Shown here piece after piece: positions 11,766 through 23,540 of a stretch of DNA of 64,000 nucleotides. Positions within the stretch are counted from its first letter, which is position 1. The number at the start of each line of letters is the position of its first letter. The notes under the pieces are model-generated. The model did not search any database, was not told where the DNA came from, and worked only from the letters and a program-made list of their open reading frames with translations. The DNA is from Phallus indusiatus (taxonomy: Eukaryota; Basidiomycota; Agaricomycetes; Phallales; Phallaceae), in NCBI GenBank assembly GCA_027605045.1, contig JAQFWX010000004.1, positions 930,001 through 994,000 of the forward strand, read 5' to 3'. Made by a program: the position numbers and the translations under genes.

Positions 11766-14700
11766 TCACAAATACGGAACGTTCTCCATCTCACCGGTAG
11801 CGATCAAATCATCATCGAAGCTCTGCTCAGTCCCATGTTCCGCATACCCACCATACCCACCATACGCATCACCACTACCACTACCACCCCTCGCACGTCC
11901 CCGCGCACCCCCATTGCGGGAACCATCAACTTCTCCGTCTTCTTCACCTTCTTCCCCTGCTTCTTCACCTTCTTCTTCCTCTTCTTCTTCCTCCCCGCCT
12001 TCGAGCCAACGCGGGTCATGCATACTAGGACCCAAATCCAAAGACCCAGGCATACTCCCCGGTCGACTTTTGCGGTATCCGGTAACACCCCATCCATTAG
12101 GCACAAATACCATATCGTCTTTCCCCCTTCCTCTTTCCTCTTCCCCTTCTTCTTCTCCTCCATTATGTTTATTATTATTGATATTATTATTATGATATGA
12201 AGGTATTATTGATTCGGCACTTCCAAGACTGGGGAGGAATGACCCGAGCCGGTCTAGCGAAACAGCCGACCGGATATGTTTTCCATTACCAGCTGAAGAG
12301 GCGGTGGTATTGTTGTTGTTGTTGTTGTTGTCGTATACATCTGGAAGGGTATCTTTCGGCGTAACCATACTACTGCTTCCACTCCCAGTCGCACTCCCAC
12401 TTCCATCCGGCGAATGCGCCCGAGACGACGACGCAGTCGACCGACCACGTCCTAAACTGAAATTCCGCAGGCGACTCAACGTGCTTTGAACAGAAACATC
12501 GCTTCTAGCACTCGCACTTAATGCAGGACTAGGCGGTGTCACCACAGGAAATGTGGACGATGGCGATGGCGATGATAGAGACAAAGTTGTTAATTCCGGA
12601 AGTTCAATATCGGGAATCGGGGCCCGCCAGAAATTGAAATCGGTATACTCCGGTGCCCATGTACGGTTTATAGGAGGGAACATTTGATCTACTAAATCAG
12701 TCATATGGATATATCTAGTGTGCAGGGAAAAGATTTCAAAAAGAAAAAAGAAAATGAGTCAGAAAGATTTTGCATTGAGATGGTGGGGAGGTGCGGGGGG
12801 CTGTGACTTACGAAGACTTGTAGCCTGCCAATTCGAGAAGCTCCATCTTAACTTCACCAGACGAATCGATGGTGAAAATGCGTGCACTGGGAATATCAAC
12901 GCTGCGATAGGAAAGAGCATCCGTAATTCGGTTACCAAATCCCGCGTAAAAGATAGTTTGCGGCGCTGGCCCAAAAAGGCGCCGAATATCTTTAAGACAC
13001 GCCATTTTGAACACTTCGGGCTTGCGCATGATAACTTCCCTGAATTGAGTGAAGAAAAGAGAAATGGAAAAAAGGCCAATTAATCAAAGGATCGTTAACA
13101 CTGCCAAATCAACTTAGTTTAAAATGATGACTAACCTGTGCAAGCTCGTGAGCAATCTATCAGGACTCATAATAACCGGTCCTTCAGGAAGCTGGTACCC
13201 ATTCTGATTAATGCTTCTCAAATAGTCTCTCGTCGAATCAGCTTGTCCGATTGCCCGAGAGGTGAGATACATGATCTTGTACCCATTACGGGAGATGTCG
13301 CTATATAATTTTGCAACGCCGAGATGAGTCCAATCACGCCCTATCAGCGTGAAAACGTGGCCAAGTGCATCAGATCTGGGTACATCAACATGATTAGCAC
13401 CCCCGAAAATAATGAAACCATATCACACAAAAAGAGAAGAAAAGACAGAGATATGGGTATTCTTGAAAAAAAAAAGAAACAGGGGTGGAGGGTAAAGAAC
13501 CGAAACCAAAACTCACTTGGTAATCGTACCATCGATATCCGAAACGACAACCTGATCGGTAGAATCCCACATGAATATACGCGCCGTACATGCAACCTGC
13601 CCAGTCGCGGATAACGAAAACGTTATCGAATTCGAGCCTTTGTTCAAATTTAGAGTTTTCTGTTTTTGTTTTCCAACGAATAGGAAATTGAGATGGAAAA
13701 AAAAAGTGTGTGATAAGAAGAATGGAAGACAGACAATAAACGACGTCGATCTTACCAACTGATCCGAAGTTAATCTTAGCGTCTTGGCGTATTTCTTTCC
13801 ATGACGCGGCACCTCTGGTTGTAATTGTTGTTGTTGTTGTAACGGTGGTTTTGGTGGTGACATTGATATAGGGGAAGCATGCTGCTGAGGGAATGGAACG
13901 CTCGAAGGCGGTGGCGGCAGCTAAACATAGGAGTTTGCGTTAATGAATTTGAATTGGAAATCTTCCGCTTGCTTCCATTAACGGAAGCGAGAGAAAGAGA
14001 AAGAAAACACATGACAAAACGGGACGTACAGTATCGGGAGTTAGCGCTCGATTTGGCACTGTAGAAGGAACTAATCTATCCGTAGAAGCAGAAGCGGAGA
14101 CTGGGGTAGATATGGATTGACCTTGGAGGTGAAGGTGTGGATGAGAATGGGAGTGATGAGGTTGAGGTTGAGAAGGTGGTCGAACATCGTTTGAGGTAGC
14201 GGTGGTTGCGGTACCAGCGTACGAACGACTCCACCAACGAGACCATGTTCGCGCACGTACGGCTGGATTAACTGCTGTTGGTGAAACTGATGGAGGTGTG
14301 ATGGTCGTGGATGTTATTCCAATTGCAGTTGGAGATGAAGTCGGAGAGATGTTCGCCGTCTTCTCCGAGGGCCTTCGTTGAGCATTCTCGGTTAATGTAC
14401 GTCTTCGCCACTTTACCAGGGTTGACATTAAGGGGGAATTATCACTTCCGAAAATATATCTAAAGGAACACAATTTTTAATTAGAAGGCACACCTTTCAC
14501 TCCGGTTCTGTTTGAAATTTGTGAAAAAAAAAGGTGACTTACTCATCGTCCCATCGTACCACAATTTGATCACTGAGTAATACGTCTTCGTCATCTAACA
14601 ACGTTCGGAACGCGATACGCTTCGAATTGAAGATTAACCGCAGCGATTCACCGTTCTCGTCCGAATTGAGGTTTACGCTTCCAGTTCCAGTTCCAGTGGC

Positions 14701-16519
14701 AGTGGCAGTATTAGTAGTATTAGTAGTATTAGTATTAGTATTCGTGGTAGCACCGGTTTCCTGTGTTTGAATTTGGGATTTAAAGTCGACTCCGCAAAGA
14801 CTCAGCTCGAAACTGAATCTCTGCCCTTGAAACTCGAGCCAGATTTTGAACGGATCTTCAGTATCAGCCTCGAGTTTGCCGCCTTCCGCTTCAGGAATAG
14901 GAGACCGACTCCGTCTTTGTGATGGTGATGGTTCAAGTCTGGATGAACGATGATCAAATTCTTTCCTGGGTGACGACGACCGTTGTTGTGGGAGAGCAGC
15001 CCAGTCCCACGAATGTTCGGGAGGTGATGTTGACACGCCACCGTATTCGGGCGGGGCCGACGTTGAACGAAGTGGACGGGCGTCTTCAGAGCTGAAAAAG
15101 AAAAAGGTTGACGATCAGTCTCGAGTCCGAAGAAGAAGAGAAAAAAACCTTGGTGAAAAGAGTGGCGTTCCGACTTACAGTTCTTCGTCAGGGTATTCCG
15201 GCGTGGGCGTTCCTGAGAGAAAGAAAAAAGATTGCCAGTCAATATGAATATGAAATAAAAGTCAATTCATTTCGGAAATGGGAACTTACGGGATGGCTCA
15301 GGACTGGGTGCGGAGGAACCTGATTCAGAAGGAAGAGTGAGCACGAGAGAAGTAATAATAGAAACGGTGGGGATGTGAACGAACTCTTGGTATCACTGTA
15401 AACAGGAGAGTGTGAATGATTCTATCATTTCATGACTAGAAATAATGAAAAAACAAGGCACACCTGTTTTCATCCCATTTATCATCCACCATCACTGTCC
15501 GTTCTGAAGGACCCTTAGAGTGGTAACCCGCCAAATCCAAAACGACATCTAAAGATCGGAACAAGACATACTAAGCTACGAAGGACAAAAAAAAAGGGGA
15601 GGATGTTTATTAAGTTGAACGTACCTCGGTGATAAGTGACATCGGGAGCCTGAATATCTTCGCGAGGTAACACCGAGTCGACAGAATCCTTTTTGTCTGA
15701 GTTAAGATCACCCGGAGAGCTGCTAGTTGAACCACTGCGGACAAGACGGGGTATATTAGTGGCGAAATCGCGCACGGTAGTAGCCGTAGTTCGGATGGCT
15801 GATAATGTAGATCCTTCTGGTTCATGAGATTGTTCGGGAACGTCTACTTTCGGTGGTGGAGGCTGAGGAAGTGCCTCTTCATCATGGGGCTGTTTAGGTT
15901 GTTCTTGGGGACCGTCCAGTGGAGAATCGAGATCGAGAAAGTCAGGTTCATGGGGCTAAAGGCAGAAGGCAAGTCAAGTGGCGGAAAGGGGATATTGGAA
16001 GGAACAACATACTGGGATTTGTGGGAAGGAGTGTGAATCAGCAGACGGTGTGATAGGTTTGTCTTCCCGTGCACCAAACCGACCAGACTCGTCTTCTGGA
16101 GGTGGAACGGTATCTTTGATGGGCTGAAGGATAGGACTGGTGATCAAGTCGGCCGGAACATCTTGTTCCGTTTCGAACACAAAGAAGGCCTCGCCAGCGT
16201 CGCCAATCTTCATGTTGAAAGGTATTGGATGACCATTGAGGAGGACGGTGACCTTTAATGAGCAGGAAGAAGTGAGCACATAGGAGAGAGGAAGTACGAC
16301 AAACAAGACAAGACAGACCTGCTTCTCTGCTGGACGAAGAACCTGCCATTTTCCAAATCTGACATGAAATGGACTGCACGCAAGCTCGATCTCGCCGTGT
16401 TCGTTACGTCTCTCGATGACGATGACATCTATGGCGCCAGTGAGTGTAGCGGGATTGATGGGAGGTAATTCCCTGTAGTATTGGGAGGCTGCGTTGAAGG
16501 CTCCTCGTAGATAATTCAT
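11766..16519 (-). CDS. PAH1: Lipin, Mg-dependent phosphatidate phosphatase
   Basis: Predicted 1214-aa enzyme that converts phosphatidate to diacylglycerol at the ER/nuclear envelope. Fourteen exons: 16519-16319, 16252-16013, 15955-15625, 15548-15464, 15385-15366, 15319-15290, 15212-15179, 15091-14543, 14459-14030, 13920-13756, 13659-13517, 13375-13136, 13039-12812, 12714-11766. N-LIP covers about residues 1-105. The catalytic C-LIP domain starts at about residue 680 with YAKTLRLTSDQL and has the haloacid-dehalogenase motif DIDGT at about 736-740, followed by KSDALGHV. The middle is a disordered Ser/Pro region likely to be phosphorylated. The 3' exon encodes a long acidic, Asn-rich tail. Exon 5 is only 20 nt and its acceptor is the least certain join (see findings). 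It is divergent from the phosphatase-inhibitor gene. Confidence 0.94.
12304..12333 (-). repeat. Coding trinucleotide repeat (poly-Asn) in lipin
   Basis: GTT-type repeats on the plus strand (AAC on the coding strand) encode a short Asn run in the acidic C-terminal tail of lipin. Similar small Asn runs recur near 12168-12200. Confidence 0.7.
14676..14750 (-). repeat. Compound microsatellite in lipin exon 8
   Basis: Degenerate hexamer/trinucleotide repeats encode alternating Thr, Asn, Ala and Gly within the middle region of lipin. They are in frame and lie inside the second half of the linker, so length changes would be tolerated. Confidence 0.65.
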
Positions 16520-17158
16520 TGGAGATCAACAGAGGAATGGAGAAGGAAGTGGAGGGTTATAATAAATTGTTGGAGCGCAGTGGTGGCATGTAACTTTTTG
16601 AGGATTTTATTTATTATTTTAGTTTTTATTATATCATCGTCCTCGACCTGACGGGGGGTGGATAGAAGCGGGCGCTTGTTTTTTTTTAGTAAAGCGCGCC
16701 CCACAGTGTCTGTCAATCAGCGAACAAAGTGCAGCTTTGAATTGATTGAATTAAAATTGAAGTTTAATCTTAAGCGTGTGTGCCCTGCACAGCCCCAGCG
16801 AATGGAAATGGCATTGATGACGAGCAATGGCTTTTAGAACGACGGAGAGCGATTGACTGACCCACGTTTATTAATGTTACAATAGTGGCCAATGGCCTTA
16901 TCAAGCACGTTTATCGTTGTATGTAGATACATGTGCACATATATATAATACACATTCTTTGTACTAACTAGATATCTCCCATCGATAAAGAAGTGCTGCA
17001 ATCACAGGGAAATGTCCTTTTCGGTGGCTTTGTTTGTCCGGAACAAACAAACACACTCATTGACCCTGTGCAGCTCCTCCTCCTCCTAACGTCAGACCTG
17101 AGTAATCCTCGTATTTCTTCGCGTCCTGGGCAACAAATCGTCCAAAGTCTTCTCTGAA
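16520..17158. other. Divergent intergenic region, lipin and inhibitor-2
   Basis: It contains the 5' flanks of both divergent genes and a TATATATA tract near 16939. No coding exon is seen. Confidence 0.5.
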
Positions 17159-18263
17159 ATGTCTTCTGCATCGCCAGCTATATCATCGGTGTCCCCACCG
17201 CCTCTTCATTCTCCTCCGCCATCCGCATCAGCACCAACCAGACCAAGAGGCATTCTCAAGAACAGCACCCCTTCTTCTTTTTCAGGTTCATACACTGGCG
17301 CAGCGACAACCCCAAGCAATCCCCCTACGCAGTGCGTCCCTTTCTGTTCATTTCGTTCTCTGGGTTTCAAGCCGTTCATTACTTTACACTTAATGAAGCA
17401 GTCTTACATGGGACGAGGCGAATCTCTTGGAGACAGAGATCCAAAAGGACAGCCTTATGAAAATCACGGAGCCCAAGACCCCTTATGTGCGATACAATGC
17501 AGAGACCGACGAAATCGAGAACATGGGTGGTCAGTTCAAACCATACATAATCAACATCTATGAACTAATTTAACCGCATTCCTTCAGAAATACCACCGTT
17601 CAGTTTAGATGGCAGATCTCGTTCTCCCTCAAATTTCTCTCAATCCAATCCTGTCTCTCCTCAACTCACAACATCCCCTCTCGCAGAAGTAGACTCCCGT
17701 CGAGCTTCCTTCGGCACTTCCACCCGTTCAAGCGGCAGCGCCAGCTCCAGCCGAAGAACAAGCTTCAACTTGCCCAACTCCTCTCAGATCATAACCCCAG
17801 ATCATGATCAGGCTGACGGCGCCGTAGAATTCGACGAAGAAATGGACGAAGAAAGTACGTTCTAGATTCTTATATCCCCAAAAAGAAAGGGTCCGTTAGA
17901 GTTAACCCATTTACTAAAATAGCTGCTGCTCGACATGCGGCTTTTGTCCGTGCACGAGGACGTCACTATTCCAACGAGGCAGAAGCATTGAAGGTAACCC
18001 GTTTGCGGTTTCATCTTATGTTTTCTCCGTTTATTTTCCTGACTTTTACCCTTTTTTTTCTCCAGCGTGCTAAGCAATTGATTGCGGAAGAGGAAGATGA
18101 TGCACCAGAAAGCGAAAACAAAAGGTACATCGACGAAGATGCAAGTGAGACCTTTGCGGATGGTTACGATCACGACGAAGACGACGGTCCGAACGGTGTT
18201 CCTCCGGTACCCCCCGTACCACCTCTTCCCCGTCTCAACGGCATTCCACACAACCGACAATAA
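17159..18263 (+). CDS. GLC8: Protein phosphatase 1 regulatory inhibitor 2 (IPP-2/Glc8)
   Basis: Predicted 279-aa disordered regulator of PP1. Five exons: 17159-17331, 17399-17529, 17588-17854, 17923-17993, 18066-18263. The three hallmark regions of inhibitor-2 are present in order: the RPRGILKNS motif near residue 30; a WDE-x-N-LLET block leading to [12 protein letters not shown] at about 60-90, whose TP site is the conserved phosphorylation motif; and the [16 protein letters not shown] segment that covers the PP1 active site in homologues. The tail is acidic, then Pro-rich. The acceptor at 17399 was chosen because it yields the WDE block. It probably activates or chaperones PP1 (Glc7-type) in the cytoplasm and nucleus; activity is inferred from family motifs. 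Confidence 0.85.
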
Positions 18264-18673
18264 TAAATCAAATTTCATTTTTCATCTCTCATTTCCTTTT
18301 TTCCTTCCATGTGTGTTATGTGCGTGTGTTTTGTGTTTTCTTTCTCTCTTTTCATTAGATGTTTGCATCTTGAACATTTTGCTTTAAATTCTTTTCCTGA
18401 CAAAGCTTTTTCCTTTTGCTTTCTTCAACTTTGTTTTCTTTCTGGATACACGCGTTACCAGATTTTTTTGATTTGAAATCTGTAAAGAAAACGATGTATC
18501 GTTACTGTAGTCTTTACACACGCTGAAATGTTGTAATCTCGTAATAATCTAAATCAACGCCCGATGCCGGCGGATCTGCCCTTGTCTGTCCTGCCAGCGC
18601 ACCAGTAGCAAGCCTGACAACCATCAATCGCGGCAATGTTACACTCCGAGCCATAGCCAACGTCACCATCATC
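18264..18673. other. Intergenic, no gene seen
   Basis: T-rich 3' flank of the inhibitor-2 gene and short 5' flank of the epoxide hydrolase. Nothing else is recognisable. Confidence 0.5.
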
Positions 18674-20205
18674 ATGGACCCAAGCAATCCCGACTCGTAC
18701 AATCATCGCACAGAACGTCTTTCAACAGGCAAAAGGTACCACTTTGTAGATCAAATTCCAACAAAATACAACTCAAACACGACACCCACATTGCTATGCA
18801 TCCACGGGTTTCCTGATATTTGGTAAACTCATATCTTACTTTCTCACACGTTTTTTTTTTCTGAAACAGTCTCAAGGTATACTTGGAGATTTGCTATAAT
18901 TCCTTGGGTCGAGAAATGCGGTTACAGAGTCGTCGTGCCTGACATGCTTGGATACGGAGGCACAGTACGTCATACGAACTAATAAATACACTTTATTCTG
19001 ACCCATTTACACCTTTAATTAATTACAGGACAAGCCGGATAAATTAGCAGAATACAGTCTCAAGTCTCTTTGCGCCGATCTTAATGCCTTATTAGACGTC
19101 ATAGGTGTCAAACGCGCCGTAAGCCAAAAGAGAAGAAACACAATTAATCTTGGCGTCATACTAATAACATCTAACAAGTTTATTATCGGGCATGACTGGG
19201 GCGCTGTCATCTCTTGGAGATTTGCTTTATGGTACCCAAAGAGAATGTTAGGTCTCGTAACGTATGTTTTGAAATCTGACTTCAACTTGGAAACGCTTGG
19301 AATTTTTAATAACTTCATGAATCAAGGATGTCGGTACCATTTGACCCTCCGAAAGTCAAACACATGTCTCTCAACGAAATTGTCAAACGTCTCCCTGGTT
19401 TGAAATACCAGTTATATTTCAACGATCCGGGTTCTACAAAAGATATCGAAAGTAACGTAAGAGACTAATTAAACCACTATCTCATGAAACTTACCCCAAA
19501 AACAAAACGGCCAACTGATTCCAAACCCCCTTTTCCTAGATTCCTAATTTCTTAACTACCGTGCATAGGTTTCTTACCGCACCGAACTCGGAGTCGGACG
19601 ACGGCTCGGACACGAAAGCGTTTCTGTCAAAAACACGGTCCGAGAGTGAATCGTACATGTCGCGAAGAGTGCGTACAGAGCTCAGATCTCTCTTTTCTCT
19701 ATCCTTTTCAAATTAAAACTAACGGATCTGTCATTCTTACTACATACTACAAGGATCTTGAATACTACACTAAGAATTTTCGTCAGGGCGGTATGGAAGG
19801 GCCCTTGAATTATTACCGCACAAGAGACATCAACTACAAAGAAGAATGTCAGTACCTTTGGTCCTACATACCTTCTATACTTCCTTTGCATATCTAACAT
19901 AACCTTATATATTTAACATCCCATACATAGTTGAAGCCAAACTTTCGAGTTACATACCCGCTTCTATACCCGTATTATTAATATACGGGGACAAAGATCG
20001 AACATGCGCTCGTAAGTCTGTTGAAAGGAGCATCGAATACGCTCCGCAGACGAGAGTTCTTGAACTTTTTGATATTGGACATTGGGTTCCTGTTCAGGCC
20101 CACGAAACGGTGTCTGCTGTTGTTGCCGAGTTTGTGCGTACGACTTTGCGTTATCGTGAGCCTGGCACTGGCATTGTCCTTGAGGAGACTTTGTCGAAAT
20201 TGTGA
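18674..20205 (+). CDS. Epoxide hydrolase (alpha/beta-hydrolase fold)
   Basis: Predicted 345-aa soluble hydrolase. Eight exons: 18674-18822, 18877-18964, 19029-19118, 19179-19261, 19327-19456, 19540-19668, 19754-19847, 19931-20205. Motifs in order: HGFPDIW (oxyanion hole), VVVPDMLGYGGTDKP, the nucleophile elbow GHDWGA (Asp nucleophile), the cap segment GPLNYYRTRDINY with the ring-opening Tyr, then YGDKDRTC with the acid residue and GHW with the catalytic His. This set is the EPHX soluble epoxide-hydrolase subfamily, not a haloalkane dehalogenase. The exon 2 acceptor at 18877 was chosen because it makes DIWYTWRF; the nearer AG leads to a stop. There is no signal peptide, so it is cytosolic. The substrate is unknown and detoxification is the likely role. 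Confidence 0.85.
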
Positions 20206-22494
20206 TCTGGTTGTTATTAGCAGTTCACTGCAGTAATGAGTGAATGCATTTTGTTTTTGTTTATTAATGAATTTCATGTACTATCATGTATGTAATTGCG
20301 ATTTCTGGTAATATTTCAATAACTGAAGCTTCATTCATGCAAATACCGTGATAAAAAAAGAACGAACCAGCAAAATCAGAAATCACAGCCCGAATTGGAG
20401 CTGTACCCAGTGATAGTAACCGGTGACCCACATAGTGTCCGTTTGAAGTTAGTCCCCGAGCCATTTTGATAACCAGACCACCGTCGTATTCACATTGAAC
20501 CTTAAACTTATATGAAATTCCGGATCGGACCATGGGATGCTTAACTAAGATCTGGTTGAATCAAGCCATGCCTCATGACTGGATGACTGGCTATCAAAAA
20601 AACTAATAACAAATACGAAAACAGCCGGTCGGTCGAACTCGAAGTCGAAGGTCCTGTCAAATTTTTAGAGTCGGCATTCATCTGAACCCGCCGCTACTGC
20701 CGTCGCGCGCCCTGGCATATTCCCAGATCCGGCCTACGTCGCGGTATATCACTAATACGAAGTAATAAGTACTGCGCCGTCGAATTATCCCCTGGGTCAT
20801 GACTAGTGACTTTCCACGTACATAGATCTATTTTGGTGGCATGATCGGAACGTGTCAACTTGAGTTATCGTTCTGTCAACTTGAATGACAGAATGTGTTT
20901 CGAGACTTATCAGCCAGCGAGTCATGATAACTAGCTAGCACCGCCTGAAGGTCTAATGTTTCCGTTTTCATCAAATACGGTACTGGTCGCGGATTCGCTC
21001 AGCCAATGCGGCATTGTCTCCCTTCCGATGCATGCAGAGTATGCAAAGTGACAGGGTGTCTTGTTTCGGTGAAGTAGTCAGGGGTTGAAGGAACATAAAT
21101 GACCAGTAGCATCACGGTTGTTAACTATGTTTAACACTTTACTGTTGGACCGAGGAACGTCGCGATTTTACGCGAAAACAATCATAGTGATCAACGCGTC
21201 CAACACATTAGTTGCCCTCTAGGTTCTATTGAATCAACACACGAAATGATAGCACCTCCAGACGTGTGACTCCCCATGATTATCGTGAATCAGATAGATC
21301 AAGGGGAAAAAAACACAAGCTCTGAGTCCTAAGACCGCGACTGAATTTTGAGTTCCTTTATCTTTAGGCGTTCGTATGGACCTAACAAGTTATTGCCTAC
21401 TTTCTTCATCGGTCCTGTCGCACGTTAATCTTGTCTCTATTATTGTATTGAGTCTCCATATAGACTTGAGTGACTGAGTACCATCATGAATGCCCTTTAC
21501 CATAGATTTTCTCTTCTCCCATGCGAAAGCCTATGACGCAATGCCGCGATAATCGCCCTTGTAAGTTCTTATTGAGCCTCTCCGCCCGAGTTCATTTGCC
21601 AAGCGATTAGAAGAGCGTATGTATTTATTGAGATGTACCTGATAAGTCCCGTATTGTATTGAAAGATGAAGTCTCAATGAAGAAGGGGCAGCCGACGGAC
21701 GATACACAAACTCAGACTCGAAACAATTGCGTCAGTTAACCCTGAATCATGAGAACAAAACTTCGCTCCACTATTTCCAATCTATCCAGGCGATGGTCTT
21801 TTTTTTTCTTGTCGTGGCGGAGAGTCTGAAAAGCCACTTATTGAAACACCTCGAATTTGAACTTGAAAAACAGATTAGCCATGTCAGTGAGCTTAGGACC
21901 AGCATTTGCAACTACATTGCCTCTGTGAACCATAGTAGTATATTGGCGGTCTAGTAGATGGTCTTGTTCAAAAAGTTATGCCTATGAAGTTCAATTGGGG
22001 TACCAGGTACCCTTGAATAAAATGTACCAGCTTGCCAGAATAGCGTTCCTGTCCAGAAAGCTTCAAATATCTCGGTGTCATTGCCATTTAAACACCCTCT
22101 CCTTCATATTCTCCTGATTTAGGGTGGTCCGTCCACTGGAGTCTTGTAAAGTGAACGAGTCAATGGTATCGAGCGACACAATGGTACAGATACGACGTTA
22201 GGGGTACTATTGGATAATTGGTACAAAAAAAACGCGGTCAGCCGTAATTGTAGTATTCTTAATTGAAATAGTCTTACTAAAAGGTCTGTAGTCAATCCGA
22301 CCCAAGTTGGCTTTCAGCGCCAAGACAAAATGACGGGGAACCAACAGGCCGGCGGCTGAACTCGGAATTATTCTAAATTTGGTCATTACGTAATCACTCC
22401 GAGTCCAATTTGAAAAAGACTTTGCAGGCCACGGTTAGCCACTGAAGTACTAAAGAGCCAACAGTCTGACATTGGAAGAAGTTTCTACAAAAAA
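20206..22494. other. Gene-free 2.3-kb stretch
   Basis: Only short open frames without plausible splice partners are seen. Small hairpins occur, for instance TTCTGTCA/TGACAGAA near 20869-20892, but no element ends, tRNA or exon chain. It is probably ordinary intergenic DNA or heavily decayed sequence. Confidence 0.45.
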
Positions 22495-23440
22495 ATGCCT
22501 CGGAGAGTTCAAAATACCTTTTTGTTTACCTCTCTTGACGACGATAAAATTTCAACCACTCGGAAAGTTCATTTGCGACGTCTAGCGGATCTTTTATACG
22601 TTTGTATTCATAAACGCGACTGGCAACGAGCAGGTCGAGCCTGGGCGATTCTGACACGATGTCATGAGTTCAAGTGGGATGCTGTATGGCAGCTGGGAAT
22701 CATATTTGCTTCGACGTTGGCGGAAGAGAGCCGGGCCGCTCAAGATGTGGTACCCGTCAGCTCGAAATCTTTAGAGTATCTTCGTGTTTTGATGCTTCGG
22801 TTTCCGCAGAAGGTAAATAACAAACGGTTCTTTTTTGGGGTTAAAAATTCTCATTTCCAATTGTTTCGGGTGATACATCGTATCCTTTTAGAAAGTTGCC
22901 CTTCTACAAGAAATTGTAATTCAACTAATCCACAGAGGAGAAAACCACCAGGCTTTGGAACAATTAGAATTGTGAGAAAAAAGTCTTCTTCTGTTTCATC
23001 ATTTCAGAATACTAACCAATTATCAATGCGAAAGATATCTTCCGTCTTTTCCATATCAAGAGGACATCACACTGAATATTTATGCGGCTCTTCTACATTT
23101 ATATCTGAGCTTCCAGCTGCGTAACGATACATCATGTGTGTGAGGTTTATCTCTGTCGTCATACTTAACTGATCCTTGCTTCAGCGCGAGACCAAAATAT
23201 TGGGCAGATACAAACCCATCTTCTTGGGTGCAGGAACTACTTGCGTCGCGCGTCCGAATTGGGAAAAGACCATCCAATGCTTGACCACTTATCCGCATGG
23301 GTGCGAATCTCTTCAAGTTTGAGCTTTACAAAAAAAAATTCTGACTTTAGCTGGAATCACAAATATCTCAGAGTTATGACCACAGAACTGATGACGACGC
23401 CAGTGAGTCGGACGACGACACGACGCCGCAAAATACATAA
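22495..23440 (+). CDS. RRN11: RNA polymerase I initiation factor Rrn11-like
   Basis: Predicted 243-aa helical protein. Five exons: 22495-22812, 22892-22971, 23008-23135, 23185-23300, 23351-23440. Residues 26-75 carry the family-like block HLRRLADLLYVCIHKRDWQR followed by RAWAIL, where paired helices resemble TPR repeats. Two further helical repeats follow, rebuilt by splicing: RYLPSFPYQEDITLNIYAAL, then a segment ending LRRASELGKDHPMLDHLSAW. The C-terminus is short and acidic (DDDASESDDD). In yeast, Rrn11 is a core-factor subunit that recruits Pol I to the rDNA promoter in the nucleolus. The match is by recollection of the N-terminal family block and overall size, so a different TPR protein remains possible. 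It runs tail-to-tail with alcohol oxidase, the stop codons being only about 100 nt apart. Confidence 0.65.
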
Positions 23441-23540
23441 ATACGCATGTGATACTTTCATTGAAAAAAGGAGGAAGTTACATTCATTCGAATTTGTTTG
23501 AGATTTGGTACATAATGTGCTACATAAAGATGCAAGTTGT

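Noticed and set aside
11835..12200. Long open frames opposite the lipin tail (Phe-, Ser- or Pro-rich)
   Set aside because: They are antisense shadows of the acidic, Asn-rich repeat coding for the lipin C-terminus, with no family match.
20264..20533. Minus-strand open frame of about 89 codons next to the epoxide hydrolase
   Set aside because: No recognisable protein, no splice partners, and it overlaps the epoxide hydrolase 3' flank.
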